Source: JAWKWA01 sp041397765
GTDB lineage: Bacteria; Pseudomonadota; Alphaproteobacteria; Rhizobiales; Hyphomicrobiaceae
NCBI GenBank assembly: GCA_041397765.1
Contig: JAWKWA010000001.1
Location: 62,001 to 126,000 of the forward strand
Direction: 5' to 3'
Length of the DNA stretch: 64,000 nt
A program made the position numbers and the translations under genes. The number at the start of each line of letters is the position of its first letter. Within the stretch, counting starts at the first letter, position 1. Positions 7,643-17,288 of the stretch are shown piece by piece. Under the pieces are notes generated by a model. That model saw only the letters and a list, made by a program, of their open reading frames with translations, searched no databases and was not told the origin of the DNA.

Positions 7643-9985
7643 TCAGCCGGCGCGGCGGCTGGGCACCGGGGCGTAGGCGAAAGTGCGGTCGGTCTCGAGC
7701 TGGTCGGCCGGCACCTCGTTGACCACGATGCCGGTAACGCGTCCGTGCCGGCCGGAGAGATGCTTCAGGGCGCGCCGGGCGAGGGGGCGGGGCGTTCGCT
7801 GCCAGTTGAATACGAAGACGATCTGGTCGACGAGATCGGCGAGGATCCGGGCATCGACGACCGGCATGACCGGCGGACAGTCGACGACGACGAGCGGGAA
7901 CTCGGCGCGCAGCTCTTCCATCGACTCGGCCATGGCGGGGGAGGCCAGCAGCTCGGCTGCGGCGGCGGCCGAGCCGCCCTCGGCCGAGGCCGGCAGGAAA
8001 TGGAGCCCCGACACGGTCTCGCGCACCACCGCCTCGCGCACCGGCGTGCGGTCGATCAGGCTGTCGATGAGGCCGCGGCCGGCGCCGGGCATGAAGACGC
8101 GGGTGAGCGCCGCCCGGCGCAGATCGGCATCGACGAGCAGGGTCTTCACGCCCGAGAGCGCATAGTGATGGGCGAGATTGGCGGCGATGAGCGACTTGCC
8201 CTCGCCGGGCATGGCCGAGGCGACGAGCACGATCTGGGGACCGAGGCCGCGACCGGCCGCCTCGATGCCGACGCGAAGGCTGCGAACCTCCTCGGCGAAA
8301 TCCGATTGCGGCTCGATGAGGATGTGGCGGATCGCCCGCAGGCCGCCGAGCGGGGCGGGCGCCGCGGCCGGGCGGGCGACGGCGCCGATCTCGGGCAGTG
8401 TCGCCAGATGGCGCGAGGCGAAGCTGCGCTCGATGGCCTCGGGGCGGACCATGGTCGGAAAGAAAAGCTCGAGGCCGGCGACAATCACCAGAGAGAGGAT
8501 GAGGCCGGCGACGAAGCCGCCGAGCGCGATCGGCAGGCGCTTGGGGGCGGCGGGGCGGCCGGGCACGCTCGCATGCTCGACGATGCGGGCGTCGGCGAGT
8601 TGCAGGCTCTGGGCCTGCTCGGTCTCCTCGGCGCGCTTCAGGAAGGATTCGTAGACGCCGCGGGCGGCCTCGGCCTCGCGCTCGAGCTCGCGCAGCCGCA
8701 CCAGGGCCTGGCTCGAATCGCCGGTGTCGCTCTTCAACCGGTCGAGCTGTCCCTCGAGGGCGAGCTGATGCTCGCGGGCGACCTGATAGTCGTTGCGCAG
8801 ATTGGCGATGACGCGCTCGACCTCGATCTTCAGGAGATGGCGGGCCTCGGCGAGCTCGGCCTCGGCCTTCATCATCTGGGGATGCATGGGGCCATATTTG
8901 GTGCGCAGCTCGGCGACGGTGCCGGCCACCGCCGAAAAGCGCTCCTTGGCGAGGGTGACGGAGTGGCTGCCGAGCACGTCGCCGGAGGATTCGACGCCGA
9001 GGTCGGTGCCCGTCAGCGTCTCGGCCTGCTCGACCTTGGCACGGGCGGCCGTCGCCGCGGCGCGGGCCGTGACGAGCTGCTCCATGACGCGGGCGAGCTC
9101 CTTCTGGTCGAGCAGCTCGCCCTGGCTGGCGACGAGGCCATGCTCGGCCTTGTAGCGCTCGACGGCGTTCTCGGCGTCGGAAACGCGGCCCTTCAGTTCG
9201 GCGATGCGACGGTTCAGCCAGCCGTTGGCGAACTCCGCCGCCTTCATCTTGGCGTCGATCTGGTCCTGCAGATAGGCCTCGGCCACGGCATTGGCGACGG
9301 CGGCCGCGGTCTCGGGATTGCGCGAGGTGAAGGTGATGCCGATCATATAGGTGAAGCCGACGCGGCGGACGTCGAGGCCGGCCATGACGGCGCCTGTCGC
9401 GGCACCCGAGCCGGCAGGCAGGACGGCAGGTCGGGCGGCCGCGGGCGATGCGGCCGTGCCCTCGCCCACACCGGCGGCGGCCACGTCCCGCGCGGGACGC
9501 GCGGGATCGGCGGCAGCGGCCGCCGGGTCGACGGTCGCGTCCGTGGCGGGCTTCGACGTCCGGCCGAAGCCGAGCCGGCGCTTCAGCGAGCCGATGAACG
9601 AGCCGCCGACGAATTCGGGGTCCTCGTAGAGGCGGAGCGAAGCGACGGCACGAGCGGCGATGGCGCTCGAGCGCACGATCTCGACCTCGTTCTCCATCGT
9701 CGTATTGCCGTTCGGCATGGACGAGGTGACCGGCCGGAACTCGGTGATGGTGCTGTCGCGCGGGTCGACGAGGACCGAGGCGAAGGCCTGGTATTTCGAG
9801 GGCAGCATGATCGCGACGGCGACGCCGACGAGGCCGACCAGCACCGTCATCACGGCGATCAGACGCGCGCGCTTCCTCAGGATGCGCACGATGTCGGCCA
9901 GGCTCGGGATGATGCTTCCCCGCGCCTCCTGCTCGCCGTCGTCCTCGTAACGCTCCATCGGTCGAACCGATCCCGCTTCCAGCAC
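7643..9985 (-). CDS. Wzc/GumC/ExoP-like polysaccharide transport ATPase
   Basis: An inner-membrane co-polymerase of 780 residues, or 771 from the ATG at 9958 (MERYEDDG). N-terminal Wzz domain: membrane helix LIAVMTVLVGLVGVAVAIML, then a long periplasmic coiled coil including NGWLNRRIAELKGRVSDAEN. A second helix follows the Pro-rich VPGRPAAPKRLPIALGG. The cytoplasmic BY-kinase-type domain carries Walker A PGEGKSLIAANLA, Walker A' TLLVDADLRR and Walker B VVVDCPPVMPVVDA. The C-terminus has no tyrosine cluster (only one Tyr, in FAYAPVP), so classical autophosphorylation looks unlikely. It lies downstream of the barrel and Wza-like genes and should control export and chain length of an exopolysaccharide. 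Confidence 0.9.
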   Translation of the reverse strand: MLEAGSVRPMERYEDDGEQEARGSIIPSLADIVRILRKRARLIAVMTVLVGLVGVAVAIMLPSKYQAFASVLVDPRDSTITEFRPVTSSMPNGNTTMENEVEIVRSSAIAARAVASLRLYEDPEFVGGSFIGSLKRRLGFGRTSKPATDATVDPAAAAADPARPARDVAAAGVGEGTAASPAAARPAVLPAGSGAATGAVMAGLDVRRVGFTYMIGITFTSRNPETAAAVANAVAEAYLQDQIDAKMKAAEFANGWLNRRIAELKGRVSDAENAVERYKAEHGLVASQGELLDQKELARVMEQLVTARAAATAARAKVEQAETLTGTDLGVESSGDVLGSHSVTLAKERFSAVAGTVAELRTKYGPMHPQMMKAEAELAEARHLLKIEVERVIANLRNDYQVAREHQLALEGQLDRLKSDTGDSSQALVRLRELEREAEAARGVYESFLKRAEETEQAQSLQLADARIVEHASVPGRPAAPKRLPIALGGFVAGLILSLVIVAGLELFFPTMVRPEAIERSFASRHLATLPEIGAVARPAAAPAPLGGLRAIRHILIEPQSDFAEEVRSLRVGIEAAGRGLGPQIVLVASAMPGEGKSLIAANLAHHYALSGVKTLLVDADLRRAALTRVFMPGAGRGLIDSLIDRTPVREAVVRETVSGLHFLPASAEGGSAAAAAELLASPAMAESMEELRAEFPLVVVDCPPVMPVVDARILADLVDQIVFVFNWQRTPRPLARRALKHLSGRHGRVTGIVVNEVPADQLETDRTFAYAPVPSRRAG

Positions 9986-10128
9986 AAATCAGCCGGCCAC
10001 ACCTTGAGGCCCGCTGTGGTTTCGATGCCTTCCGGCCGCAGACGCGCCGGTGCACTGCCGGATCGCATCCATGACGACAGCCCACGCCCGCCAGCCTGTC
10101 GCGGGCAAGCGCCTCGCCACGGGATGTC

Positions 10129-11520
10129 CTAGAACCGCAGCGTCACGCCGGCCATGTAGCGATTGTCGTCGGCGTCGTAGGCGTCGAGCGAGGAATCGCG
10201 CTCCCGATGCTCGTATGAAAGGGTAAACACCGCGTTGTCGTTCAAGGTGTAGTCAAGACCTATGCGTCCACGGATGATCTCGTCCATGCGAGTCGTCTCG
10301 AGGAAGTCGGCCTCCTCGTAGCCGAGGGAGAGCTTGGCGGTGAGGTTGTGCATGATCTCGTAGTCGATGGTGAGATCGAGGCCCTGCTCGCGGATGGCGG
10401 GGGCGTTGACATAGGTCGTCTCGGCGAGTGAGCGGCTGGCGGTGAGCGTGACCGTCACCACCTCGCTCGGCAGCCATTTGAGGCTCGCCTCGCCGACGGT
10501 GCTGCCGACGGTCGAGGAACCGGACGCATCGGAATCGGTCAGCGCATAGCCGCCCGCGAGCCCCATCCAGAGCACCGGCGTCAGCTCGAAATTGATGCCG
10601 GCGCGGCCGACATAGCTCATTTCCGTATGGCCGGGGCCGTCGCCGCCGTCATAGTCGCGGTGGTCGATGCGGGCCGAGACGAAGGCCTCGTAGCCCGGCG
10701 AGAAGCGATAGTCGAAGCGCAGGAAGCCGCCGAAGCGCCGGTTGTCGCGGAAATCCTGGTCGATGATCGAGCCGTCGAAGGCCTCGACATCGTAGAAGTC
10801 GACGTCGGCGGCATCGACGCCGCCGCTGAGGGCGAGCCGGCCGGCATCGTGGATGAAGCGCAGCGAGATCTCGTTCACCCAGCTCGGCACCGGCTCGCGG
10901 GCCTCGGCGGGAGATTCGGGCGAATAGCGCTCCTCATGGGTGTAGCGCGAGCCGATCTCGCCGCCGATGGCATTGGCGTGGTCGATGTCGAGCGACCAGG
11001 TGAGCGAGGCGAAGGCGTCGGCGAAGTTCTCCTCCTCGTGGTCCTGGAAGCGCACGAAGCGGCCGCCGGCCATGAAGTCGAGGGCACCGCGGGGAAGATC
11101 GGATTTCAGCATAAGGGTCGGGGCGACCTCGTAGCGGAAATCGCCGACCTCGCCGTCGGGGCTGTCGTAGAGATTGTCGTCATAGACGGTCGAGGCGGTC
11201 ACCGAGGGCAGGACGACATAGGGGCCGACCTTGAGGCCGAGATTGGCGATCTCGGCGCGGGTGCGCTCGTCGACCGTCGAGACGCCGTAGACCTTGCGCT
11301 TCATCCAGTCGTCCATGGCGTCGCGGCGGGCGAGCGTGGTGAGGCCCGAGCTGTCGTCGTCCATCGCGGCGGCAGGGCCGGGGCAGAGCGCAAGGGCCGA
11401 TACGCCGGCGAGGGCCGCGAGCGAGAGGCGCCCGGCGGAGACGGGCCCGACGCGGCGCGGCTGGGCGCGGTCGTCCATGCCCGGCAGCGGTGGCCGGCCG
11501 TTATCGGCATCCGACGTCAT
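10129..11520 (-). CDS. Outer-membrane beta-barrel protein of the polysaccharide export cluster
   Basis: A 463-residue protein from the ATG at 11520. A signal peptide (LAALAGVSALALCPGPAAA) is followed by alternating beta strands throughout (FRYEVAPTLMLKSDL; FGGFLRFDYRFSPGYEAFVSA) and ends in AGVTLRF, with the terminal Phe typical of outer-membrane barrels. It matches the 'putative beta-barrel porin 2' type encoded with Wza and Wzc homologues in Rhizobiales. It may help the polymer cross or attach to the outer membrane; this is inferred from context. It lies 13 bases after the Wza-like gene and 143 before the Wzc-like gene, so the three probably form one operon. Confidence 0.82.
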   Translation of the reverse strand: MTSDADNGRPPLPGMDDRAQPRRVGPVSAGRLSLAALAGVSALALCPGPAAAMDDDSSGLTTLARRDAMDDWMKRKVYGVSTVDERTRAEIANLGLKVGPYVVLPSVTASTVYDDNLYDSPDGEVGDFRYEVAPTLMLKSDLPRGALDFMAGGRFVRFQDHEEENFADAFASLTWSLDIDHANAIGGEIGSRYTHEERYSPESPAEAREPVPSWVNEISLRFIHDAGRLALSGGVDAADVDFYDVEAFDGSIIDQDFRDNRRFGGFLRFDYRFSPGYEAFVSARIDHRDYDGGDGPGHTEMSYVGRAGINFELTPVLWMGLAGGYALTDSDASGSSTVGSTVGEASLKWLPSEVVTVTLTASRSLAETTYVNAPAIREQGLDLTIDYEIMHNLTAKLSLGYEEADFLETTRMDEIIRGRIGLDYTLNDNAVFTLSYEHRERDSSLDAYDADDNRYMAGVTLRF

Positions 11521-11533
11521 GGCGCGCCTCACC

Positions 11534-12094
11534 TCAGAAGAAGCGCTCGGGGATGCGGATATTGTCGCCGGGCAGCACGGCCAGCGCGCCGTCATTGGCG
11601 ATGGCCTTCTCACCGTTCCAGCCCTCGCGGCGCAGCAGGACGTAGCCCTGCTCGGCCCGGTAGCTGTAGCCGCCCGCCATGGCGACGGCGTCGGCGACGG
11701 TGAGGCCGGGCTTGTAGCCGAACTCGCCGCCGTTGCGGACCTCGCCGTGGACGTAGATCGGGCGCTGGTTGAGGATCTGCACGCCGACCTTCGGGCTCTT
11801 CAGGTAGCCGCGCTCGAGGCGGGCGACGAGAAGGGCGGCGAACTCGTCCGGCGTCTTGCCCTTGGCCGGCATCGGGCCGACGAGCGGCATGGTGACATTG
11901 CCGTCGGCGCCGACCTCGACATCGCCCGAGAGGTCCTTCTCGTCGAACACCTCGACGCGCAGCTTGTCGCCGATGCCGAGGCGATAGACGCGCTCCAGGG
12001 CGGCTGCCTGGTCGTTGGACAGGCCGCTGGCGATAGTGGCGGGCTGGCCGGAGCAGCCGGCAAGCGCGAGAACGAGGAGGGCGGCGGCGGTCAT
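11534..12094 (-). CDS. Polysaccharide export lipoprotein (Wza-like, Poly_export plus SLBB)
   Basis: A 186-residue outer-membrane lipoprotein. The ATG at 12094 gives a signal with lipobox LALAGC, so Cys becomes lipidated. The Poly_export domain follows (YRLGIGDKLRVEVFDEKDLSG; GNVTMPLVGPMPAKG), then an SLBB-type segment (VHGEVRNGGEFGYKPGLTV, VADAVAMAGGYSYRA). It is shorter than E. coli Wza (about 380 residues), as usual for the ExoF/GumB type with one SLBB repeat. It forms the outer-membrane exit for a polysaccharide and leads the minus-strand export operon. Confidence 0.9.
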   Translation of the reverse strand: MTAAALLVLALAGCSGQPATIASGLSNDQAAALERVYRLGIGDKLRVEVFDEKDLSGDVEVGADGNVTMPLVGPMPAKGKTPDEFAALLVARLERGYLKSPKVGVQILNQRPIYVHGEVRNGGEFGYKPGLTVADAVAMAGGYSYRAEQGYVLLRREGWNGEKAIANDGALAVLPGDNIRIPERFF

Positions 12095-12411
12095 GCGCCG
12101 GTACGCGGATAAGAGAGCCGACACGGAAACGACGGAGCTCCATCTGGAGGTATGAGGGTCGAACACGGGGCGCGTCCCGGCCCCGGCAGCCCGGATCGGG
12201 ACCGCCGTCCAGGCAGGTTCGTCCGCGCACGTTACGTCAACCTTAACCCGGACTTGCCCGGCGCCGGTATGGTTGAGGAAGTGTTGAGAGCCGTTGCGGA
12301 GCGGGGCAATGGCCGCAAAGCGCGCGGGGATGGCGGGGCGGCCGCGCGCAAGCAAGAGGAGATACCGGTGCATCCAACCGGATCACGAGGCGAACCTCAT
12401 GCGCGCCGGCA
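12095..12411. other. Intergenic region upstream of the polysaccharide export operon
   Basis: About 317 bases between two minus-strand genes. It should hold the promoter of the export operon. On the minus strand a GGTTAAGGTTGACG run (around 12235-12250) could be a -35-like element, but I see no convincing -10. No further gene or strong hairpin. Confidence 0.35.
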
Positions 12412-13392
12412 TCAGCGGTGGCTGGCCGCCCAGGCGCCGGCGACGATCAAAGCGGCGCCGGCGAGCGTCGCGAGGCTCGGAACCTCGCCGAAAGCGAAGT
12501 AGCCGATGACCACGGCCCAGGCGAGGGCGGTGTATTCGAGAGGAGCCAGACGCGCCGCTTCGGCCCGCTTGAAGGCGAGGCCGAGCATGGAGTGGCCGGT
12601 CGCCCCGAGCGTGCCGACGGCAAGCGCGAGCATGAGGTCGCCGGACGTGGGCGGTACCCAGACCAGATAGGCCGGCAGCAGCAGGATGAATGCCGGCCCG
12701 AGGCTGTGGAAGATGACGATGGTGACGATCGGATCGCGGGTGGCGCGCGAGCGCAGGAGGATCGTCGAGAGCGAATAGGTGAAGGCGGAGAGGACGACGG
12801 CGGCAGCGCCCCAGAGGGCGCGCTCGTCGTGGATGCCGGCGCCGAGCCGGCCGCCGACGATGGCGAGCATGCCGAGGAAGCCGCCCAGCAGGCCGAGGCC
12901 GATGCGGCCGTCGAGCGTCTCGTAGAGAACGAAGCGGCCGAGCAGCACCGTGAAGAAGGGCGAGACGAAGCTGAGCGCCACCGCCTCGCCGAGCGGCAGC
13001 ACGCCGAGACCGTAGAAGAAGCTGACGGCGGTCACCGCGACGACCACCGAACGGGTCAGATTGGCGAAAATGGTCTCGCGCGCCGGCCAGCCGGGCCTCA
13101 GGTAAAGAGCCGCCATCAAGGCCGCGATCAATCCGCAGATGAAGCGCAGGAGCGCCACCTCGGGGGCGGGATAGCGCGAGGCGAGTTCCTTGATGAGGCC
13201 GTCCATGACGGTGAGGACGCCGAAGCCGGCAATGGCGAAGAGCGCCGCGGCGGCGACCGGCGAGAGGCCGGGCCGGGCGGACGGCACGACGGCCGGCGGA
13301 CCGCCCGAGGCGGCCGCATCCGGCAGGGGCATCACGCCGGCGTCGGCGGCATCTCGGTCATCGGTCTCGGCAGCCATTCTTCTCTCCGGCAA
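12412..13392 (-). CDS. DMT family (EamA) transporter
   Basis: A 326-residue inner-membrane protein, or 321 from the ATG at 13377. After a Pro/Ala-rich N-terminal tail it shows about ten membrane helices arranged as two EamA repeats. The first repeat contains VALLRFICGLIAALMAALYL and AVTAVSFFYGLGVLPLGEAV, the second contains APLEYTALAWAVVIGYFAFG. Such proteins export metabolites or amino acids; the substrate cannot be predicted. It stands between the export operon and a small exported protein gene, all on the minus strand. Confidence 0.88.
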   Translation of the reverse strand: MPERRMAAETDDRDAADAGVMPLPDAAASGGPPAVVPSARPGLSPVAAAALFAIAGFGVLTVMDGLIKELASRYPAPEVALLRFICGLIAALMAALYLRPGWPARETIFANLTRSVVVAVTAVSFFYGLGVLPLGEAVALSFVSPFFTVLLGRFVLYETLDGRIGLGLLGGFLGMLAIVGGRLGAGIHDERALWGAAAVVLSAFTYSLSTILLRSRATRDPIVTIVIFHSLGPAFILLLPAYLVWVPPTSGDLMLALAVGTLGATGHSMLGLAFKRAEAARLAPLEYTALAWAVVIGYFAFGEVPSLATLAGAALIVAGAWAASHR

Positions 13393-13458
13393 GGCGGGGG
13401 AGCTGAGAACGGCGGCGGTGCTGCGGGAAAGCGCCGGCGCGGGCGCCGGGCGCGCGGC

Positions 13459-13821
13459 TCACATGCGAAAGACGCTCGCGACCTGGGTCGAGACGTCATA
13501 CTCGCAGACGATGCGGAACGGCTTCTCGCGCGCGGTGATGACGACATAGGGCCGGCGGGCATTCTCGTCGAACAGGTCGCGGCCGATGAGCCCGGCGCGA
13601 TCCGCCAGCCGTCCGACCGACACCTCGATCGCGGCCGGCTCGGTCCAGGAGACGTAAGAGACGGTGAGCTGCACCCGCGTCGCCTCGCGCTGGCAGGCGC
13701 GCACGGCGTCGCTGCGATAGGTCATGACGAGCGTCTCGGACAGGGCCCGGCGATAGACCCAATCCTGATAGCCGACCTTGCCGGCCGCCAGCAGCATGAC
13801 CAGCAGAACAAGACTGCGCAT
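13459..13821 (-). CDS. Small exported protein of unknown function
   Basis: A 120-residue protein starting at the ATG at 13821, preceded by a good ribosome site (GGAGGAGAG). An N-terminal hydrophobic segment (LVLLVMLLAAGKVGY) should act as signal or anchor. The mature part holds two Cys (RACQREA; RIVCEYDVS) that could form a disulfide, and beta-rich segments (VQLTVSYVSWTEPAAIEVSV). I do not recognise the family. The longer open frame up to 13890 is less likely because it lacks a ribosome site. Confidence 0.65.
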   Translation of the reverse strand: MRSLVLLVMLLAAGKVGYQDWVYRRALSETLVMTYRSDAVRACQREATRVQLTVSYVSWTEPAAIEVSVGRLADRAGLIGRDLFDENARRPYVVITAREKPFRIVCEYDVSTQVASVFRM

Positions 13822-14076
13822 CTCTCCTCCTCGGGCCGCTCCCGCCCGGAGCCGGCCAACAGGCGGCGCGCCGCGGGTCCCCGTCCGCATGCGGCCTGTC
13901 GGGCCAAGCTTCGGCGGGCTTGGTGAAGGAAGCGTTACGCGGACGGCCGGGGCGGGACGGGACGGACGAGGCGGGCAAGCCGGAAGTCAAACTCCGGCTC
14001 CGCGCTTGCACCGGCCGAGGGGCTCGGGCAAGGAGAGAGGCCCGAAGCGGCCGAAGAGCATGGAGATCGTTCCCGC

Positions 14077-15045
14077 GTGTCCAGGATCCGCAAGAGGCTG
14101 GCCATCACGAGAAGGCTGCCCGAGGCCGTGCTGGCGCGCGCGGTCCGCGACTACGACGCCGTGCTCAACGACGACGACCGGCAATTGGATGCCGACGCGC
14201 TCGTCACCCATATCGGCAAGGCGGATGGCGCCCTCGTCTGCATCACCGACCGGATCGGCCGCAATGTCGTCGAGGCGCTGGCGCCGGAAGTCCGGATCAT
14301 CTCGACCTTCTCGGTCGGCACCGACCATATCGACCTCGAGGCGGCGCGCGAGCGAGGCATAAGGGTCGGCAATGCGCCGCACGGCGTCACCATCGCGACC
14401 GCCGAGATCGCCATGCTGTTGATCCTCGGGGCGGCGCGGCGGGCCTCGGAGGGCGAAGCGCTGATGCGGGCCGGTGCCTGGACCGGGTGGACGCCGACCC
14501 AGCTCGTCGGCCGGCGGCTCGACAATCGCGTGCTCGGCATTCTCGGCATGGGCAAGATCGGCCAGGCGCTCGCCCGGCGGGCGCGCGGATTCGACATGGC
14601 GATCCACTATTGCAACCGCCGGCGGCTCGATCCATCCGAGGAGCAGGGCGCGGTCTACCACGAGAGCTTCCAATCGCTGTGCGCGGTCGCCGACGTGATC
14701 TCGCTGAATGCTCCCTCGACAAGCGAGACGCGGGCGATCGTCAATGCCGCGACGATCGCGTGGATGAAGCCCGGGGTGATCATCGTCAATACGGCGCGGG
14801 GCGATCTCGTCGCCGACGACGACCTGATCGATGCACTCGCCTCGGGCCGGGTCGGCTATGCCGGGCTCGACGTGTATCAAGGCGAGCCCCGGGTCGATCC
14901 GCGCTATCGCGGCCTCGCCAACACCTTCCTGCTGCCCCATCTCGGCTCGGCGGCCGTCGAGGCGCGCAACCAGATGGGGTTCGAGGCCCTCGACAATCTC
15001 GACGCCTTCTTCGACGGCCGGTCGCTGCCTTTCCCGGTGGCCTGA
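14077..15045 (+). CDS. D-2-hydroxyacid dehydrogenase (glyoxylate/hydroxypyruvate reductase type)
   Basis: A 322-residue NAD(P)-dependent dehydrogenase starting with GTG at 14077. The Rossmann motif is GILGMGKIGQALARRA near 155. The substrate-loop Arg is in NTARGDL near 247, the acid in the DVYQGEP region, and the catalytic His in LPHLGSA near 290. The family reduces glyoxylate, hydroxypyruvate or related 2-oxoacids. A paralogue with the same motifs lies at 22065-23057 on the minus strand. It precedes regB but with a 55-base gap and no sign of a functional link. Confidence 0.88.
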   Translation: MSRIRKRLAITRRLPEAVLARAVRDYDAVLNDDDRQLDADALVTHIGKADGALVCITDRIGRNVVEALAPEVRIISTFSVGTDHIDLEAARERGIRVGNAPHGVTIATAEIAMLLILGAARRASEGEALMRAGAWTGWTPTQLVGRRLDNRVLGILGMGKIGQALARRARGFDMAIHYCNRRRLDPSEEQGAVYHESFQSLCAVADVISLNAPSTSETRAIVNAATIAWMKPGVIIVNTARGDLVADDDLIDALASGRVGYAGLDVYQGEPRVDPRYRGLANTFLLPHLGSAAVEARNQMGFEALDNLDAFFDGRSLPFPVA

Positions 15046-15100
15046 GCGGGCGGCCCCTAAGACGTATGACGTGTTTCTCGTTTCGTCCGGCGGTATCAAC

Positions 15101-16477
15101 ATGCCCTATACGCCCCGCCACATGATCCGCTCCGGCTCGACGAGCCGGCTCCGCCTGCAGACCATCGTCAGGCTCCGATGGATCGCCGTCGCCGGTCAGA
15201 CGCTCGCGGTGCTGATCGTCGCCTATGGGCTCGGCTTCCCGATGCCGCTCGGACCGGTGCTCGGCGTCATCTCGGTCTCGGCCTGGGTCAATCTGCTGCT
15301 GCGCATACGCTATCCGGCCCGGCACCGCCTGTCGGACGGTCTCGCCACGGTGCTCCTGGTCTACGACGTCGCCGAGCTGGCGGCGCTGCTCTACCTGACC
15401 GGAGGCGTGCAGAACCCCTTCGTCTTCCTGATCATCGCGCCTGTGACGGTCGCGGCGGCGATGCTGTCGCTGAAGAGCACGCTCATCGTCGGGGGGGCGG
15501 GCGGGGCGGCGGCGGTGCTGACGACGCTCTACTATCTGCCGCTGCCGTGGCATGCCGGCGAGAGCCTCGAGACGCCGATGCTCTACCGGGGCGGCATGCT
15601 GGCGGCGGTGCTGTGCGGCATCGTCTTCATCGGCTTCTATGCGAGGCGTCTCGCCAAGGAGACGCGCCAGATGTCGGAGGCGCTGGCGGCGACCGAGCTC
15701 GTTCTCGCGCGCGAACAGAAGCTGCACGCGCTCGACGGGCTCGCGGCGGCGGCGGCGCACGAGCTCGGCACGCCGCTCGCCACCATCACGGTGATCGCCA
15801 AGGAGCTCGAGCGCGATCTCGGCCCCGACAGCCCGATCGCCGAGGACATCGCGCTCCTGCGCAGCCAGGCGCAGCGCTGCCGGGAGATCCTCGGCACGCT
15901 GACCGAGCGATCGGACGAAGGCGATCCACTCCACCAGCGGCTGCCGATCACTCATCTCATCGACGAGGCGGTCGAGCCCTACAGCGTGTTCGAGACGCCG
16001 GTGCGGGTGATCGCCGGCCCGTCCGACGGCACCAAGGGAGCGGCGGCGGCCGAGCCGGTCGGGCGACGGCTGCCGGGCGTGGTGCACGGTCTTGCCAATC
16101 TCGTCGAGAACGCCGTCGATTTCGCCCGCAGCGAGGTCGAGATCACCGCGGAATGGAATGGCGAGGACGTCATCGTGACGGTCTCCGACGATGGCCCGGG
16201 CTTTCCTGCGGGTGTCCTCGACAGTCTCGGCGAGCCCTATGTGACGACGCGCCGGCTCGAGGCCCGCAACAACGGCGAGGATGGCGCCGGCGGCCTCGGT
16301 CTCGGCTTCTTCATTGCCAAGACTCTGCTCGAGCGTTCAGGCGCCCGCATCGACCTCGCCAACCGGGCCCATCCCGAGCAGGGAGCGCTCGTGCGCATCT
16401 CCTGGCCGCGCGAGGTGTTCGAGCCCGGTGCGGCCGAGGAGGGCCGGGACGGGAAGGAGGGCCGGCGGCCGGCATGA
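15101..16477 (+). CDS. regB: RegB/PrrB/ActS-type redox sensor histidine kinase
   Basis: A 458-residue inner-membrane kinase from the ATG at 15101. Six hydrophobic segments span about residues 25-190. The conserved heptapeptide GGVQNPF near residue 102, which in RegB lies in the quinone-sensing membrane part, identifies the family. The phospho-acceptor H-box AAAAHELGTPLATI has its His near 221. The ATPase domain shows VENAVDFA (N box), DDGPGF (G1) and GLGLGFFIAKTL (G2). It phosphorylates RegA under reducing conditions to control respiration, photosynthesis, carbon or nitrogen fixation in alphaproteobacteria. The response regulator gene follows 119 bases downstream. Confidence 0.92.
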   Translation: MPYTPRHMIRSGSTSRLRLQTIVRLRWIAVAGQTLAVLIVAYGLGFPMPLGPVLGVISVSAWVNLLLRIRYPARHRLSDGLATVLLVYDVAELAALLYLTGGVQNPFVFLIIAPVTVAAAMLSLKSTLIVGGAGGAAAVLTTLYYLPLPWHAGESLETPMLYRGGMLAAVLCGIVFIGFYARRLAKETRQMSEALAATELVLAREQKLHALDGLAAAAAHELGTPLATITVIAKELERDLGPDSPIAEDIALLRSQAQRCREILGTLTERSDEGDPLHQRLPITHLIDEAVEPYSVFETPVRVIAGPSDGTKGAAAAEPVGRRLPGVVHGLANLVENAVDFARSEVEITAEWNGEDVIVTVSDDGPGFPAGVLDSLGEPYVTTRRLEARNNGEDGAGGLGLGFFIAKTLLERSGARIDLANRAHPEQGALVRISWPREVFEPGAAEEGRDGKEGRRPA

Positions 16478-16596
16478 GCCAGATGACGCGACCGGTCGCC
16501 ATCGAGCCTTGACCGAACGCGCGATCGGCCTTTATGCGCAAGTGCTTGGCGCGGACCTCGCGGCGGGGCTATGATCCGGCGCGACCGGAGGATGAC

Positions 16597-17154
16597 GTGA
16601 ACGACAAGATTCAGGACTTCGAGCTGCCCGCGGATCGGACGCTCGTCATCGTCGACGACGACAAGGCTTTCCTCGCGAGGCTCGCCAAGGCGCTCGAAGG
16701 GCGCGGCTTCCTCGTCAGGACCGCGTCCTCGGTGGAGGAGGGCCGGCAGGTGATCCGCGAGACCTCGCCTGCCTTCGCCGTCGTCGACATGCGGCTCGAG
16801 GACGGCAACGGCCTCGACGTGATCGAAACGCTGAAGGAAGTGCGCGTCGATTCCCGTGCCATCGTGCTGACCGGCTACGGCAATCTGGCGACGGCAGTCT
16901 CGGCGGTGAAGATGGGCGCCATCGACTATCTGTCGAAGCCGGCAGATGCCGACGACATCTGTGCCGCGCTGCTTGCCCAGAGCGACCACAAGGCCGAGCC
17001 GCCGGCCAATCCGATGTCGGCCGACCGGGTGCGGTGGGAGCATATCCAGCGGGTGTTCGAATTGTGCGACCGCAATGTCTCGGAGACGGCGCGGCGGCTC
17101 AACATGCACAGGCGGACGCTGCAACGCATCCTCGCCAAACGGGCACCGAAATAG
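16597..17154 (+). CDS. regA: RegA/PrrA/ActR-type response regulator
   Basis: A 185-residue regulator starting with GTG at 16597 behind a GGAGGA ribosome site; the length matches RegA/PrrA. The receiver domain has the acidic pocket VIVDDDKAF at about 18-26, the phospho-acceptor Asp near 64 (VVDMRLEDGNG) and the conserved Lys in YLSKPAD. The C-terminal helix-turn-helix (NVSETARRLNMHRRTLQRIL) is of the Fis type and almost invariant in this family. It is the partner of RegB just upstream and a likely global regulator of redox-responsive genes. Confidence 0.94.
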   Translation: MNDKIQDFELPADRTLVIVDDDKAFLARLAKALEGRGFLVRTASSVEEGRQVIRETSPAFAVVDMRLEDGNGLDVIETLKEVRVDSRAIVLTGYGNLATAVSAVKMGAIDYLSKPADADDICAALLAQSDHKAEPPANPMSADRVRWEHIQRVFELCDRNVSETARRLNMHRRTLQRILAKRAPK

Positions 17155-17288
17155 GCCGCGCCGCCGAGGCGAGCTGCCGGGATCGAGCCCATGCTGTCCT
17201 CCATTGGCCGCTCAGATCCAAGGCTCGCCCAGGTCCCGCGCAATCACGACCCGCGCACTCACGTCCGGCGCCCTCACGTCCGGCGCAA

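Noticed and set aside
7745..10132. A 795-residue open frame on the plus strand opposite the Wzc-like gene
   Set aside because: It is an antisense shadow in GC-rich DNA; the minus-strand frame has clear Wzz and BY-kinase motifs, while the plus-strand frame matches nothing.
17258..17286. A 14-base tandem repeat CTCACGTCCGGCGC downstream of mmcB
   Set aside because: Only two copies at a 15-base interval; too little for a functional repeat.
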